The notes beneath the pieces were generated by a model. The model did not search any database, was not told where the DNA came from, and saw only the letters and a list, made by a program, of their open reading frames with translations. From Theodoxus fluviatilis (lineage: Eukaryota > Mollusca > Gastropoda > Cycloneritida > Neritidae), in NCBI GenBank assembly GCA_034096865.1, contig JAWQFJ010018229.1, positions 72,501-112,500 on the forward strand: a DNA stretch of 40,000 nt, in the 5' to 3' direction. Below are positions 24,643-35,416 of this stretch, in pieces (the stretch's first letter is position 1; each line of letters starts with the position of its first letter). The position numbers and the translations under genes were made by a program.

Positions 24643-25789
24643 GATCCTAAACCGCAGGATGGTGACATGTGGAAGAACGAGGACTGGAGAAGGAACAAGA
24701 TAGAGACGAGTGTGGGTGTGGGGAATGTAGGAGTGAGAGAGGGAGACAGCAGGGGAGGGAACCAAGTCTAATTACGACACGCTGGATCGAAGACCACGCG
24801 TTCTTCAGGCAGGCAAAGTCAATACCGGACATGCCATCTCGCTCCAACTTTTTTCACCCTCTCCCAAGCGGCAGAAGCCGCGTCCGCCGTGTAACGATGT
24901 CTGGGAGCCCCGTAGCCATCGGCGTAACAGCGCCAGTGACGGGGGATTAAGGTCCCGGATGTTCCCGACATGCTCCTGGCGCTCCCGCGCGAAGCATCAC
25001 GGTCTAGGTTTTCCACAACCCTAGAACTCCAACACGTCTACGCTCTCTGCTGGGAGACTGCATGGCTTTCGATTTGGGAGATTAGTCGAAAGACGAACGA
25101 GCGCTGCTTCATCATCTATCTATGGCGAGGGCAGGGTTGCGCAAACAGGGATGAGTTTGCAAAGAGGAAAACGTGTCAGTTGAGCAGCAGTTTCTAGTGT
25201 ACCTGGAGTTTCCCGCGGCATGTAGGTTTTCCTCTCCCGAGATACGTGACTGTTACAGTTCGCTCGATGCTCGGGTCGACCGGATCTATCCTGATATTTT
25301 CCTTCAGTTTTGACAGATCTGTGCCAAATTCCGATGCGATACTCATTGTACGAGGATAGTATTGATTACAATTCTTGCAGCTATGCAAACATTAGTTAGA
25401 AAACAAGATACTTTGTACATCCTGATGCCAACTCCCTCATCTATTTGCACCGAAGCGTCTGGTATTCCTCTTTCACCAGTAGAATATTTTTCACATACCA
25501 ATGAGGAAAACGTTCATGTCTAAATATCCTGCACTGGGCTGTACTGTTCTGGACGGGACCAGGCCCCAAAAGCCCGGCTGGCAGGGGTTCCAGTTGATGA
25601 AGGGGGGACATCGAGCGGCTCAGGCCGTATGTTACACTCATCGAAAACATTCATCACGGTAAATATTTTGTCAATGTCAATATCCAATGACAAAACGACG
25701 ATAAACTAATGAACATATGCTCACTCGGATTCTTCGTTTTTTATGATCAGTCCCAACCTCCTCTCCACTTGCATTGGCAACGACATTAC

Positions 25790-26010
25790 TAAGCTGATCG
25801 GGGCGATCAATCACACCAAACGTAATCAGCTAATTTTTCTCCTTTATCTTCCCCTGCTTCCGGCGAGCGATGCAGGCCGTACGGTCTTTTCACCGCCGAC
25901 TGGGGCCTCCTGGCGCCATTAACACCGCAGTTCACGCCGGCGGTTATCAATGACCACAAATCGATTATGATGATGTCACAATTAAACTGCCATTTCAATT
26001 ACGGAGATGA
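25790..26010. promoter_or_regulatory. otx: Candidate cis-regulatory module (T-box, GATA, Ets, homeodomain motifs)
   Basis: Within about 160 bp are TCACACC (25811) and TTTCACC (25887), both T-box half sites; AACACC (25921); TTATCT (25845) and GTTATCA (25943), both GATA sites; CTTCCGG (25857, Ets); TAATC (25823) and GATTA (25963), bicoid-type cores; and AATCGATTA (25959-25967), a Onecut-like site. The block is free of simple repeats and has mixed base composition, unlike its surroundings. T-box (Tbrain), GATA and Otx inputs are known to control echinoderm otx, and the sea star otx module studied experimentally uses these. Identity with that module is my inference and has not been aligned. Confidence 0.4.
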
Positions 26011-26384
26011 GAAATTCCTCGTTAAAAATCGGTTGTTTTCCTCAGAGACCTCCCCAGAAAGCCCGAGTCTGTGGGAGAAGATGGAAATGCCTGAAGGGGA
26101 CTGGGGCCGATATTCATCGCATTCTCTGTCGATATATCGACGTGGGCACGGCAGGCGACAAACGGAGCGGCGAACTGGCTGTATGGATGGCGGGTCGAGG
26201 ACAAAAAAGCGACGGCGACACAGAACAAGGCTGTTGTGGGAACAACAGAGGAGCGCAGTGAAAGCTGCGCAGCCCAGAAATCAGAATGAGACAAACGGCC
26301 CTGCTTCGCTATCCTGCCAGCTCTGACTCTCCTCCCAACGTCCTACGAGTCACCTTCTTGGCCCAAAGTCTTGTTTTCAAGTCT

Positions 26385-26596
<212 letters not shown>

Positions 26597-27174
26597 CCAT
26601 CTTTGTGACAAGAATCAGTCAAAACAGCAGTTCACACGCCGAAAGAAATGCAGAGCAGAGACATCAATGAAGCTCTACCTTGCCCCTTTCGCCTTTCTCT
26701 TATCCCACCACCACCACCACTACTCACCTTTTCATATACAACATCCCTCGCCCGAACCCCCCCCCCCCCCTTTTTCCTCCCTCTGCTGCCCTCGTTTTTG
26801 GAGTGGGGTGGGTTTGGGTTTGGTTGCGGTTTTTGTTGTTGTTGTTGTTAGTGGCCTACTGAGCCTCAGGCAAAACTAGCTGCACCAGCTGCATACGAGT
26901 GTGTTGTGCCATCTGGTAACTGTTCCCTCAGTCAAGTGGAGGGCCAAGATCGTTGTTGCTATTGGAGCGTTAATTTCATTCATGCCGACCGATTTCTAGT
27001 CCCAAGCTTGTATATATTAGCATTCCTGTGTTCGCACACCATTGTCCGTTTGTCGTTCCTTACCCCAAATCATGCCACCTCTATGGACCTGCACCTAGCT
27101 TCTTTCAACTGATCCCGATTTAACCAACTGGTGCTTCCTTCTTCAAAGTCATGTCTAGTCCTATCCCGACACCC

Positions 27175-27340
27175 CCTGTGGGCTGAGGTAAGAATAGACC
27201 CACAGTGTTTCCCTACGCGATTCGTAAAATACGAATAACCAGAGAAATCTTGACTTTGTTTGCTCTTACTCTAACCTGTTCCATTGATTTTCGGGAGCAA
27301 TGGCCTTACCTAGGATACAAAGGCTGACAGGCTGTAAAAC
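27175..27340 (+). repeat. Dispersed element, copy 3
   Basis: Matches 6363-6524 along its whole length (see that entry) and 5040-5185 in part, including CTACGCGATTC. It is in the same orientation as the other copies. Confidence 0.6.
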
Positions 27341-28074
27341 CCCGTTCATTGCATCAGCAAACGACCTTTTCCCACCCTTTTAAAAAGTATCATTTCTGAT
27401 GCAATGTTAATGGTCTAGTGACGTTCCATTAACCTGGGCACGTACATGTAGATCATATTTCAAACACATTTCAGACAATGAACGTCGATCGAAACGCGCC
27501 ATTGAACCCGTTGACTATGCAAAGTAGTCCTCGCACATGATACCAGGTGAATTGACAGACGAATGTGCACGGTGCCATTAGATTAATAGACGCAAACACT
27601 GATTCCAATCTATAATTGCAAGGTGTAATGTTTCCACGTGTAGACACGCTACTTGATCAAAAAAGAATAATGAGATGCACTATTCCATACATGCGTTCAC
27701 ATTGGTTTTTACGGCAGAAAATGAGAAGACCTGTTATCGATAGATAAGTCTAGCGACGTTATCCACCTCTATCAAGTACTCCTCTCCAAAAAGAAGTATG
27801 ATTGGTATAATGAAAGAAATACTCATAGTGCATCTGTTGCATGTTAACAAGAGAACGGTCTACTGAAGGTGTGTTCTCATTGGCAGAAGCTTCGGCCAAC
27901 AACGCCAAAGTTTCGACTTCGCGTAAGTGATTTTCGGGGTTTGCCAAGTGTTAGAAGTTCGATGTAGATTGCAGTGATCGTGTTCTTCCAAAACCGGTCT
28001 TTCTTTGACGAAATAGACAGAAGTTGCGTCCTGGTTGGTCATATAGGATCGCTCTTTTGTTGGCAAGTCCTCGA

Positions 28075-28480
28075 CTACACTTCGGACAGTTCGTATGCAA
28101 AGTCCCCGAACACAGGTTCGCTAAGTCCACTTCAGCCAATTCGTATGCAAAGTCTCCGAACACAGGTTTGCTAAGTCCACTTCAGCCAATTCGTATGCAA
28201 AGTCTCCGAACACAGGTTTGCTAAGTCCACTTCAGCCAATTCGTATGCAAAGTCTCCGAACACAGGTTCGCTAAGTCCACTTCAGCCAATTCGTATGCAA
28301 AGTCTCCGAACACAGGTTCGCGAAGTCCACTTCAGCCAATTCGTATGCAAAGTCTCCGAACACAGGTTCGCTAAGTCTCCGAACACAGGTTCGCTAAGTC
28401 TCCGATCACAGGTTCGCTAAGTCCCCGAACACAAGTTCGCTAAGTCTCCGAACACAGGTTCGCTAAGTCCACTTCGGCCT
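28075..28480. repeat. 50-bp minisatellite passing into 23-bp units
   Basis: Six copies of a 50-bp unit are marked by TATGCAAAG at 28094, 28144, 28194, 28244, 28294 and 28344. Then come units of 23 bp (AGTCTCCGAACACAGGTTCG plus 3 bp) starting at 28351, 28374, 28397, 28420 and 28443. The 50-bp unit contains the 23-bp unit plus 27 bp. Copies are nearly identical, indicating recent expansion. The word TATGCAAA resembles a POU octamer half. Confidence 0.95.
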
Positions 28481-29714
28481 TCGTTCACGTCGGGTACTAG
28501 GCCTAATCAGAACACACCTTTACCGTTGCGTCAAAGACTTGGCCTCACTGTACATGTATTCACAACCTGCCCATATATTCTGTTCCGGCTCATGTGTTTG
28601 GAAATTGACCTCTTCAATGAGCAACGCTCCCGCGCTCCAGGGTAAATCAGTGAGATGAGGCTGTGAGCTCTGAAGACTGAACACAATGCACCCTGTGATC
28701 TGGTCCGAGTTCGGCGTGCTTTTGCACCATCAAAACGAAGTGGGAGTTGCCATTATCAATAGCCTGACCATTAACACGCAATTGAATCAAAATCCACCAA
28801 GTTAACACGGCGACGACTGCTAATTTGCTGTGATTAGCTCGTATCAAGTTGCTGTTAGTCTCATTACCGCGGCTTTTGTTGCCATCAAACGCGCCTGGTC
28901 CTTCCAGTCTCAGCCGCTGTAAAGGAGGGGTGGTCTGCGAGAAAAATGAGCCCTGGGGTGTCTACGACGTAACCTCCCTCCATCCCCTCCCCTCCCACCT
29001 CCGTCTGTCTGTCATCCCTTTCCTCCCCCTCCCTGTTCGTCTGTTCCGCCCTCGCTCCTCTCTTATTCCCCTAACTCCTGCCCTCTCCCTCCCTCCCCAG
29101 TGTTTCCCCCGCCCTACATTACAGGGCGGAAAATTGAGAGACAACAGAGGCACAGAGTGCGGGACGCCCCGTTGAAAGATTAATACGCGTCTAATGCGAT
29201 CGTCATTAGTCGTTGAAAAACTGGAGTTGACACGCTGGCTTTCCCCTCCCCCGGCCTCTGGGCGTCGCTCCTCTCTGGAGACTGCCTTCCCATGTCCCCT
29301 CCCTCCATCTTTTATGGTGCTCCTCCACCCACCAACTCCTATCGTCCTTGCACCCCCTCCCTTCATCCCACCCCCCTCCTTTCCCAATTCGCTTTCCTGT
29401 GTCGACCCCCCACTCTCCACCTCCTTTTTATCTATGCCCTGAGCTATCTGCTCCGGCTGCTTGTTTATCATTCCCATCTACATCCTTTTCCACTTTATTC
29501 GCTCACAAATCCGAGTCCCTTCCCCCTCCCCGTTCACCCCCGACCCACCTTTTCAGTCCCCTAATGCCCAATTTTTCGCATTTAGGGTATAGTTTTCTTT
29601 TAAAATGCATATGAGATTTGTCAAGTGTATATTATTATGTCCATCAATACATCGCGTAAGCGGTCATTTGTTTGGTGAGGATTCTGATGAAGCATACAGG
29701 TTGTTTAAAAATGG

Positions 29715-29740
29715 ATCTCTCTCTCTCTCCCTCCCTTCCT

Positions 29741-29800
<60 letters not shown>
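29715..29800. repeat. (CT)n microsatellite
   Basis: CT dinucleotides interrupted once by a CCCTTCCTCCC segment. Confidence 0.96.
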
Positions 29801-29801
<1 letters not shown>

Positions 29802-30055
29802 GTGCGCCTTGCAATCCCATGGGAGAGACGTCGATCACGCAAAATGGCCATCGACCCAGGGATCGTAAAAACCGCTCTTTATTGGAGGATGGGGCGGAAC
29901 TGCTTACGTTCAGTTTGCTGCGGGACTAGCAGGGTGGGATGAAGGAGAGCATGCCGGGAAAATTGAACTGGAACCATAACTCTTCAGAGTCTACCGGGTA
30001 CTAACATCGAAAATGTGGTTATAATATGAGAGAAAAGGAAGGGACCACACCTTTA

Positions 30056-30059
30056 GGGG

Positions 30060-30114
<55 letters not shown>

Positions 30115-30324
30115 CGAGAGAGAGAGCGAGAGAGAGAGAGAGAAGGAGAGAGAAAGAAGGAGGAATAGTGACAGCGAGGAGGAAGAGAGTGAGGGAGGAG
30201 GAAGAGAGAGAGGGAGAGAAAGAGAGAGAGGGAGAGAAAGAGAGAGAGAGAGAGGAAGAGAGAGAGAGAGAGAGAGAGAGAGTGAGGAGGAAGAGAGAGA
30301 GGGAGGGGGAAGAGAGAGAGGGAG

Positions 30325-30384
<60 letters not shown>

Positions 30385-30442
30385 AGGAAGAGAGAGAGGG
30401 AGGGGGAAGAGAGAGAGGGAGGGGGAAGAGAGAGAGGGAGGG

Positions 30443-30512
<70 letters not shown>

Positions 30513-30588
30513 GAGAGAGAAGAAGAGAGAGAAGGAGGAATAGTGACAGCGAGGAGGAAGAGAGTGATGGAGGAGGAAGAGAGAGAGG

Positions 30589-30643
<55 letters not shown>

Positions 30644-30691
30644 GGAGGGAGGGGGAAGAGAGAGAGGGAGAGGGAAGAGAGAGAGGGAGGG

Positions 30692-30760
<69 letters not shown>

Positions 30761-30857
30761 GATGAAGAGAGAGAGGGAGGGGGAAGAGAGAGAGGGAGGG
30801 GGAAGAGAGAGAGAGAGAGAGAGCGAGAGCGAGAGATAGATAGATAGAGAGAGAGAA

Positions 30858-30890
<33 letters not shown>

Positions 30891-30989
30891 AAGAGAGCGA
30901 GAGCGAGAGAAAAGAGAGAGAGAGAGCGAGAGAAAAGAGAGAGAGAGAGCGAGAGCGAGAGAAAAGAGAGAGAGAGAGAGAGAGAGAGA
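30056..30989. repeat. 0.93 kb GA-rich purine tract with higher-order repeats
   Basis: Almost pure purine on the plus strand. Pure GA blocks alternate with GGGGGAAGAGAGAGAGGGAG blocks. A more complex segment containing AGGAATAGTGACAGCGAGGA recurs at 30161 and 30536, a 375-bp higher-order period. It produces long spurious frames on both strands (Arg-Glu or Leu-Ser), one of 376 codons. Confidence 0.95.
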
Positions 30990-31021
30990 TGGACAGTCGG
31001 ACGGACGGACGAATAGACAGT

Positions 31022-31022
<1 letters not shown>

Positions 31023-31066
<44 letters not shown>
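31023..31066. repeat. (CA)n microsatellite
   Basis: AC dinucleotides, 44 bp, separated from the GA tract by GGACGGACGGAC-type units. Confidence 0.96.
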
Positions 31067-31216
31067 GGTGAACACACGCACACTTGTACGTGTTCGCACA
31101 CAGAAGCAAGCTCTCTTGAGAGTTTTTTTACACTTCACCGACGGAGATTTAGTATATGGAAATACACGAGACAGCACAAACACACACGTTGCCCAGAGCG
31201 GAAGAAACCGTCCTAC

Positions 31217-31366
31217 CTTGGAGATCCATGGGGTTGTAGCGCACGTCTTCCTGCTTGATGGGTCCCAGGCCGCCGGTCTGGCTGTTGCCGTAGTGCTGGT
31301 ACCTGTCCAGGTCAGACTTCACGTTGGTCAGCGTGGTGGGCTGGTACCCTTGGTCTTGGGAATGAC
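31217..31366 (-). CDS. otx: Otx exon 2: alpha-specific internal exon
   Basis: Acceptor GTTGCAG (AG at 31368-31367) and donor CAAG|GTAGGA at 31217/31216. It is 150 nt, symmetric phase 1-1. With the split Gly it encodes alpha residues 192-241: GHSQDQGYQPTTLTNVKSDL, then DRYQHYGNSQTGG, then LGPIKQEDVRYNPMDLQ. IKQE fits the sumoylation consensus (hydrophobic-Lys-X-Glu). The donor is weak at +4 (GTAGGA), so skipping is plausible and would keep frame. The region is hydrophilic, with no domain I recognise. Coding status rests on fitting splice sites and matching phase with both the alpha exon and exon 3. Confidence 0.8.
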
Positions 31367-31485
31367 CTGCAACGGACAATAATGCATGTTCAGTATGAAC
31401 GACATTTAAGGGCTAGTTGGTCTTGGGAAGGTCCTGCAACGGACAGTAATGCATACTTCAATATGAACGACAACGTTTAAGGGAG
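31350..31485. repeat. otx: Tandem duplication of the exon 2 acceptor junction
   Basis: About 67 bp starting TTGGTCTTGGGAA at 31350 is repeated at 31417 with high identity. The unit contains the first 17 bp of exon 2, the acceptor and about 50 bp of intron. The second copy keeps a perfect CCGTTGCAG acceptor (AG at 31435-31434). Confidence 0.92.
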
Positions 31486-33122
31486 TGGATGGTTTCTGAA
31501 AAGAGAGTGGTAAGCGAATGGAAAACGATCATTTGGTTGATGAGCACAGCACTACCGTATCAAGCGTGGCTCACTTGTTTTCAACAGTTTACACCCACTG
31601 CATTCGATTTGCGAACTTGCATCAAGGAATGTTTGGTTTAGTTATCGCGAGTGTGTTCCACGACAATGAGTGTGCACTGTACGCATAAATGCCTGCAAGC
31701 ATCTATGCATATAAGCTTGCGTGCATGCGCCAAGTACGAAAATACACTGCCCTGATCGGCAACTCAAAACCCGTTGTCCCTTCCCCAAAAGGTTGGAATG
31801 TACCACTGAATAATACAGTTGTTTTCCCGTGAGCAGCCGACGATACTGATGGAAGAATGGAAGGGCTAACAGTGGAAAACGCAAACGGGAACACAGGACT
31901 TCATATAAAGCAACTCTACTAAATTTCGGTGAAGCAACGTTCATGCCTAGAATTCGCAAACCACGTCTTAACGTGAATCTCGCACCAGGCCAGCAGTGGG
32001 TAAATCTATTGCCATGGAATAACAAGCAGCACGTATAGTACAAGAAGACATCTATAATCCCAAAATACAAAACAAGGAGCGCAGTCAAAATATTAAACAA
32101 ACGAACGCACCCCGCACTCTTAAAACTGCAGACAACGTTTTTGTACTCGGAAATACGTGTCGATCAGCATTCGTTTGCGTCAATATGATATCGCAGTCGT
32201 CGCCCAGAGTTATTGCCTATTCCAAGCGTTCGTGCTATTGTGGAACAGTGAATCCGTGTCTTACATATCACTTTAAGATAATTTTGGTTCTGTTCGTGAA
32301 ATAAACTCTCCCCATTCCTAACTTTGAGAAATGCGCCCGCAGTGCGACGCCCTCATAACTATGAGAGGAAACGCTTTGTTAGAAGGAAGAGGCGTTGGGA
32401 GTGGTGTTGGAACTTGTACCTACGAAAAGTATGTAAACATGCATCTTCGTACATCTACAGTATGTAGCTCAACCGCATATGCACACCTAGATGCACGGAA
32501 AAGTACAGTAGACACCTATTCGCAGACACACAAGCGGAGAAAGAAGACTTATCAGCATTTTCCCGAAATACTAAAAAGAGTGAACCCGCCGAAACACCGA
32601 TTTGGAATCCAACAGACTGAAGAAGCAGAACGCGAGATTATAAAACATGGAGATACACAAGCGGCAGAACTTTTCGCTGAGGTTTATGTTATCTGTGTTT
32701 AAGAATCCTGGTTAAATGCCACTTAGAGAGCACCTTAACGTTACAGTGACATAGTGTACGTAACTAGTCCGTGCAAACTGGCGATGGTTGGCGGAACTGT
32801 ACATACATGATAATAATTAGTCGTTTCTGCCTTTTGAATGTAGTCTTTCGCACGTCCACGACAAAAATCGACGGAAAGAATTTATCGACGATCTGCTCTA
32901 CTAGATTGTTACCGAGCTTCTTTACGGAAAGACTGCTTCCGTTCTTTCCGACTACTCAATGGAGTGTAATATACAACTCATGAGAGGATGAGCTAGATTA
33001 TTAAGTTTCGTCCGGCACATTCTGAACAGACTTATATCCATCATCTAAGTGACAACTTTCTGATATATATTCTGCAGTAGAAACGGACGGTTTAGTACCG
33101 ACAACGACCTTCTGAAACTCAC
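31367..33122 (-). other. otx: Otx alpha intron 1
   Basis: Donor G|GTGAGT at 33123/33122 and acceptor AG at 31368-31367. Apart from the duplicated junction at its 3' end it is unique AT-moderate sequence. The plus frame at 32331-32702 (123 codons) is unrecognised and lacks support. Confidence 0.82.
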
Positions 33123-33696
33123 CGTAGTAAGACGGTCTTGGTTGGGGTGCGGAGAAAGACGTCTCGATACGAAGCAGCTGTTGATCCGTACCAGGAAACA
33201 TGCCATTCAGTAAAGAACGACCAATACTGAGTTCCTCGCTCTTCTGCTGCTGTGGCTGCTGGTTCTGTTGATGATGATTTGGGTCCAGCTGATACGACAG
33301 CTGCTGGGGCTGTTCCTGCCTCTGATGATAGTGGTGCTGCCAATATTGCTGATCTTGCTGCGGAACCGCCTGATGTTGCTGTTGGTTATGCTGCCATTGC
33401 TGCTGGTTTGGCTGCTGCTGAAAATTCTGCGGTTGCTGCGAGGACATCCCTCCTGTGGTGGATGTCTGGTCATAAAGGGCCGAGTGCTGGTTCTGCCCCA
33501 TTGGGACACGGCTGGAACTTATGTCGTGGTACGATTTGTCCTCTATCGAGGGCGTCTGCTCATCAGCTCCTTGTGCGTCAGTCGTTTGGAGCTCCAGCGT
33601 CGTGTTCGAATCGTTCTGGGCTCCAGCGTCGGCAGCCAACAGAGCAATGGCAATGTCGTCGCCCTCCGAGGTTGCTTGGGAGAAACTGTCAGACAT
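33123..33696 (-). CDS. otx: Otx alpha-type first coding exon (Gln-rich N-terminus)
   Basis: ATG at 33696-33694 is the first ATG downstream of the TATA box, with A at -3. The exon encodes 191 residues plus one base. Residues 1-60 are acidic (MSDSFSQATSEGDDIAIALL and following), residues 68-151 are Gln/His-rich with Trp and Tyr (QQQWQHNQQQHQ, QYWQHHYHQRQ), and residues 155-191 contain ELSIGRSLLNGMF and end PRPSYY. The donor TACG|GTGAGT leaves one base that pairs with exon 2 to make Gly. Gln-rich stretches in homeobox proteins often act in transactivation. The frame stays open past the donor to a stop at 33001, but the consensus donor and matching phase argue for splicing. Identification as the alpha-specific exon of echinoderm Otx is by architecture. 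Confidence 0.8.
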
Positions 33697-33799
33697 GATT
33701 TCTCGGCAAGCAACAAAAGCCAACCCTTGTGTGCAGGAAGAAGCGTAGACAACTGTCTCTCTAGAAGACACGTGTGGACTTCGGTGTCAGTGGTCAAAA

Positions 33800-33870
33800 T
33801 GCGAGAGACGCACGGGTAGTGCAGTTTTATAGGTGTTAAGAGATAAACCTGTCACATGACGTGTTGTTCT
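33800..33870 (-). promoter_or_regulatory. otx: Otx alpha core promoter with adjacent T-box, GATA and E-box/CRE sites
   Basis: TATAAAA (33831-33825) lies 31 bp before a plausible start A at 33800, giving a 5' UTR of about 104 nt without an upstream ATG. Immediately upstream are TTAACACCT (T-box-like, 33839-33831), an AGATAA GATA site at 33841-33846 and GTCACATGAC (33851-33860), an E-box that overlaps TGACGTG. Confidence 0.6.
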
Positions 33871-34041
33871 CAACAGTTAAGAAGGCAGTATGGTGGGATG
33901 CCTTGCCGCGACGAAGGTTTTAGGTAGTGTGACGTTTACCACAAACTTTTCACAACTCTCGGGCGAAGTCAACGACGATTTCCTTTCACATTTTAGTTCC
34001 ACAGATGACAAAGTGTTAGAATAATGGGCAGAAATTATTCT

Positions 34042-35020
34042 AAGAGATAGTAACCAGTATTATAAGAGGACTCAGACGAGAGAAATACTACAAGAAAACT
34101 TGGACATACTGCTTCGCCAGTCACTATCTTTACCTTCTAAATATTGACAATATAGTCACCTAATAAGTCATCCGGGATAATACGGCTTAACACATATCAG
34201 CATTGCTTACTACACCGTGTATGGACAAAACAGGCAGAACGTCTTGTTTTTACATTTTGCTGTGGGCAGCACAGTTTGTTCAGAATACTTTCCGTTTCAA
34301 CATTTTCTGTTGCGAATTTGTGAAAACATACTATCATGACAGATTTTTCTATATATTTTTGAAGACATTCAAAATACCTAAAACAGCGATTAACTTTTGC
34401 ATAGTAGTACATGGATTGGTCTGAAGGCTCATTAAAACTAAATCAAAGACATTTCTTACGATGGATTTAGGGATCCCATCAGATTCGACGAAGGAAAATT
34501 CTTCTTAGGATCGTAGACTCTTCATGAAGGACAATTTGGCAAATGATGATGTCTTAGCATTTGCCGTACTCACGTTGCCTGAGCATGGCTAAACGTTTAT
34601 CGGACTGAGATATTGCAGGCTATACAACATTCATGGTATTTTGAAGTCTACAAAGGCTGGTAATGTGTAAAGCATAATTCGTTCAATGTAAGCAGTAATA
34701 CCGTGAAGTATGGCGAGCTAACGTTGCCATTCCCAGTTTTTTTTAAATTTCCCCAATCACTAATGGCAATAGGAAAGGTAGCCTTAGGAAAAGGTCAGGG
34801 CTCACTACGCTTGCCTTTAGACAGCCATGAATGCATTCAGACTATCATCATTCAAACCAGAGATTTGTGGACAGTTTACTGTCTGAGACTTGCATATTGT
34901 GCGCTTCTCTATCTGTGACTTTTAACAGTGCATGAGAAGGGATTTAGCTACGTAAGATGGTCAACATGTCCATTTCTCACGAGCACATCCACTTGCACAT
35001 GAATAGATGCACATACATAC
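34042..35020. repeat. Tandem duplication, copy A
   Basis: Matches copy B (35417-36735) from AGAGATAG-AACCAGTA through GTCAACATGTC-CA and CTCACGAGC. The first 570 bp are over 90 percent identical by eye, the rest less. The two copies are separated by a CA-rich microsatellite. It contains a 71-codon minus frame that has a diverged counterpart in copy B, but this does not look coding. Confidence 0.9.
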
Positions 35021-35029
35021 AGGCACACA

Positions 35030-35133
35030 CATGCAACTATGCACACGTGGGCATGCACGCACGCACACACACACAGACACAATCACAATACACACACAAC
35101 ACGCACACACACACACCATACGTACACACACAC

Positions 35134-35169
<36 letters not shown>

Positions 35170-35288
35170 ACACACACACACACAACATACACGCACACAC
35201 ACACACACACACACAGAAAAAAACATACACACGCATACACTACACACACTGACACACACGCACACACACACAAACACAAATACTCACA

Positions 35289-35325
<37 letters not shown>

Positions 35326-35332
35326 TCACCCA
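35030..35332. repeat. CA-rich microsatellite
   Basis: About 300 bp of AC dinucleotides with ACGC, ACAAC and ACATAC variants, at the junction of the duplicated copies. Confidence 0.95.
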
Positions 35333-35416
35333 CTTACACTGACATGGTCATACAGAGACTGAAAAGAAAAAGGTGTGGACAGTAACCGACAATTGTATTC
35401 TTTCTGGAGCAAAAGA

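Noticed and set aside
28075..28480. CRISPR-like array
   Set aside because: Units are contiguous with no unique spacers, and the genome is animal. It is a minisatellite.
30019..31183. Long open frames of 273-376 codons on both strands
   Set aside because: They are Arg-Glu or Leu-Ser translations of the GA/CT tract. Dinucleotide repeats have no stops in most frames.
32331..32702. 123-codon plus frame in alpha intron 1
   Set aside because: No recognisable motif, promoter or splice support. Length is compatible with chance.
33697..33771. N-terminal extension of the alpha frame to 33771
   Set aside because: That start would be GTG. The first ATG after the TATA box is at 33696, and upstream in-frame sequence soon meets a stop.
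33268..33819. Plus-strand 183-codon frame rich in Leu
   Set aside because: Antisense of the CAG-rich alpha exon, which gives CTG leucine runs.
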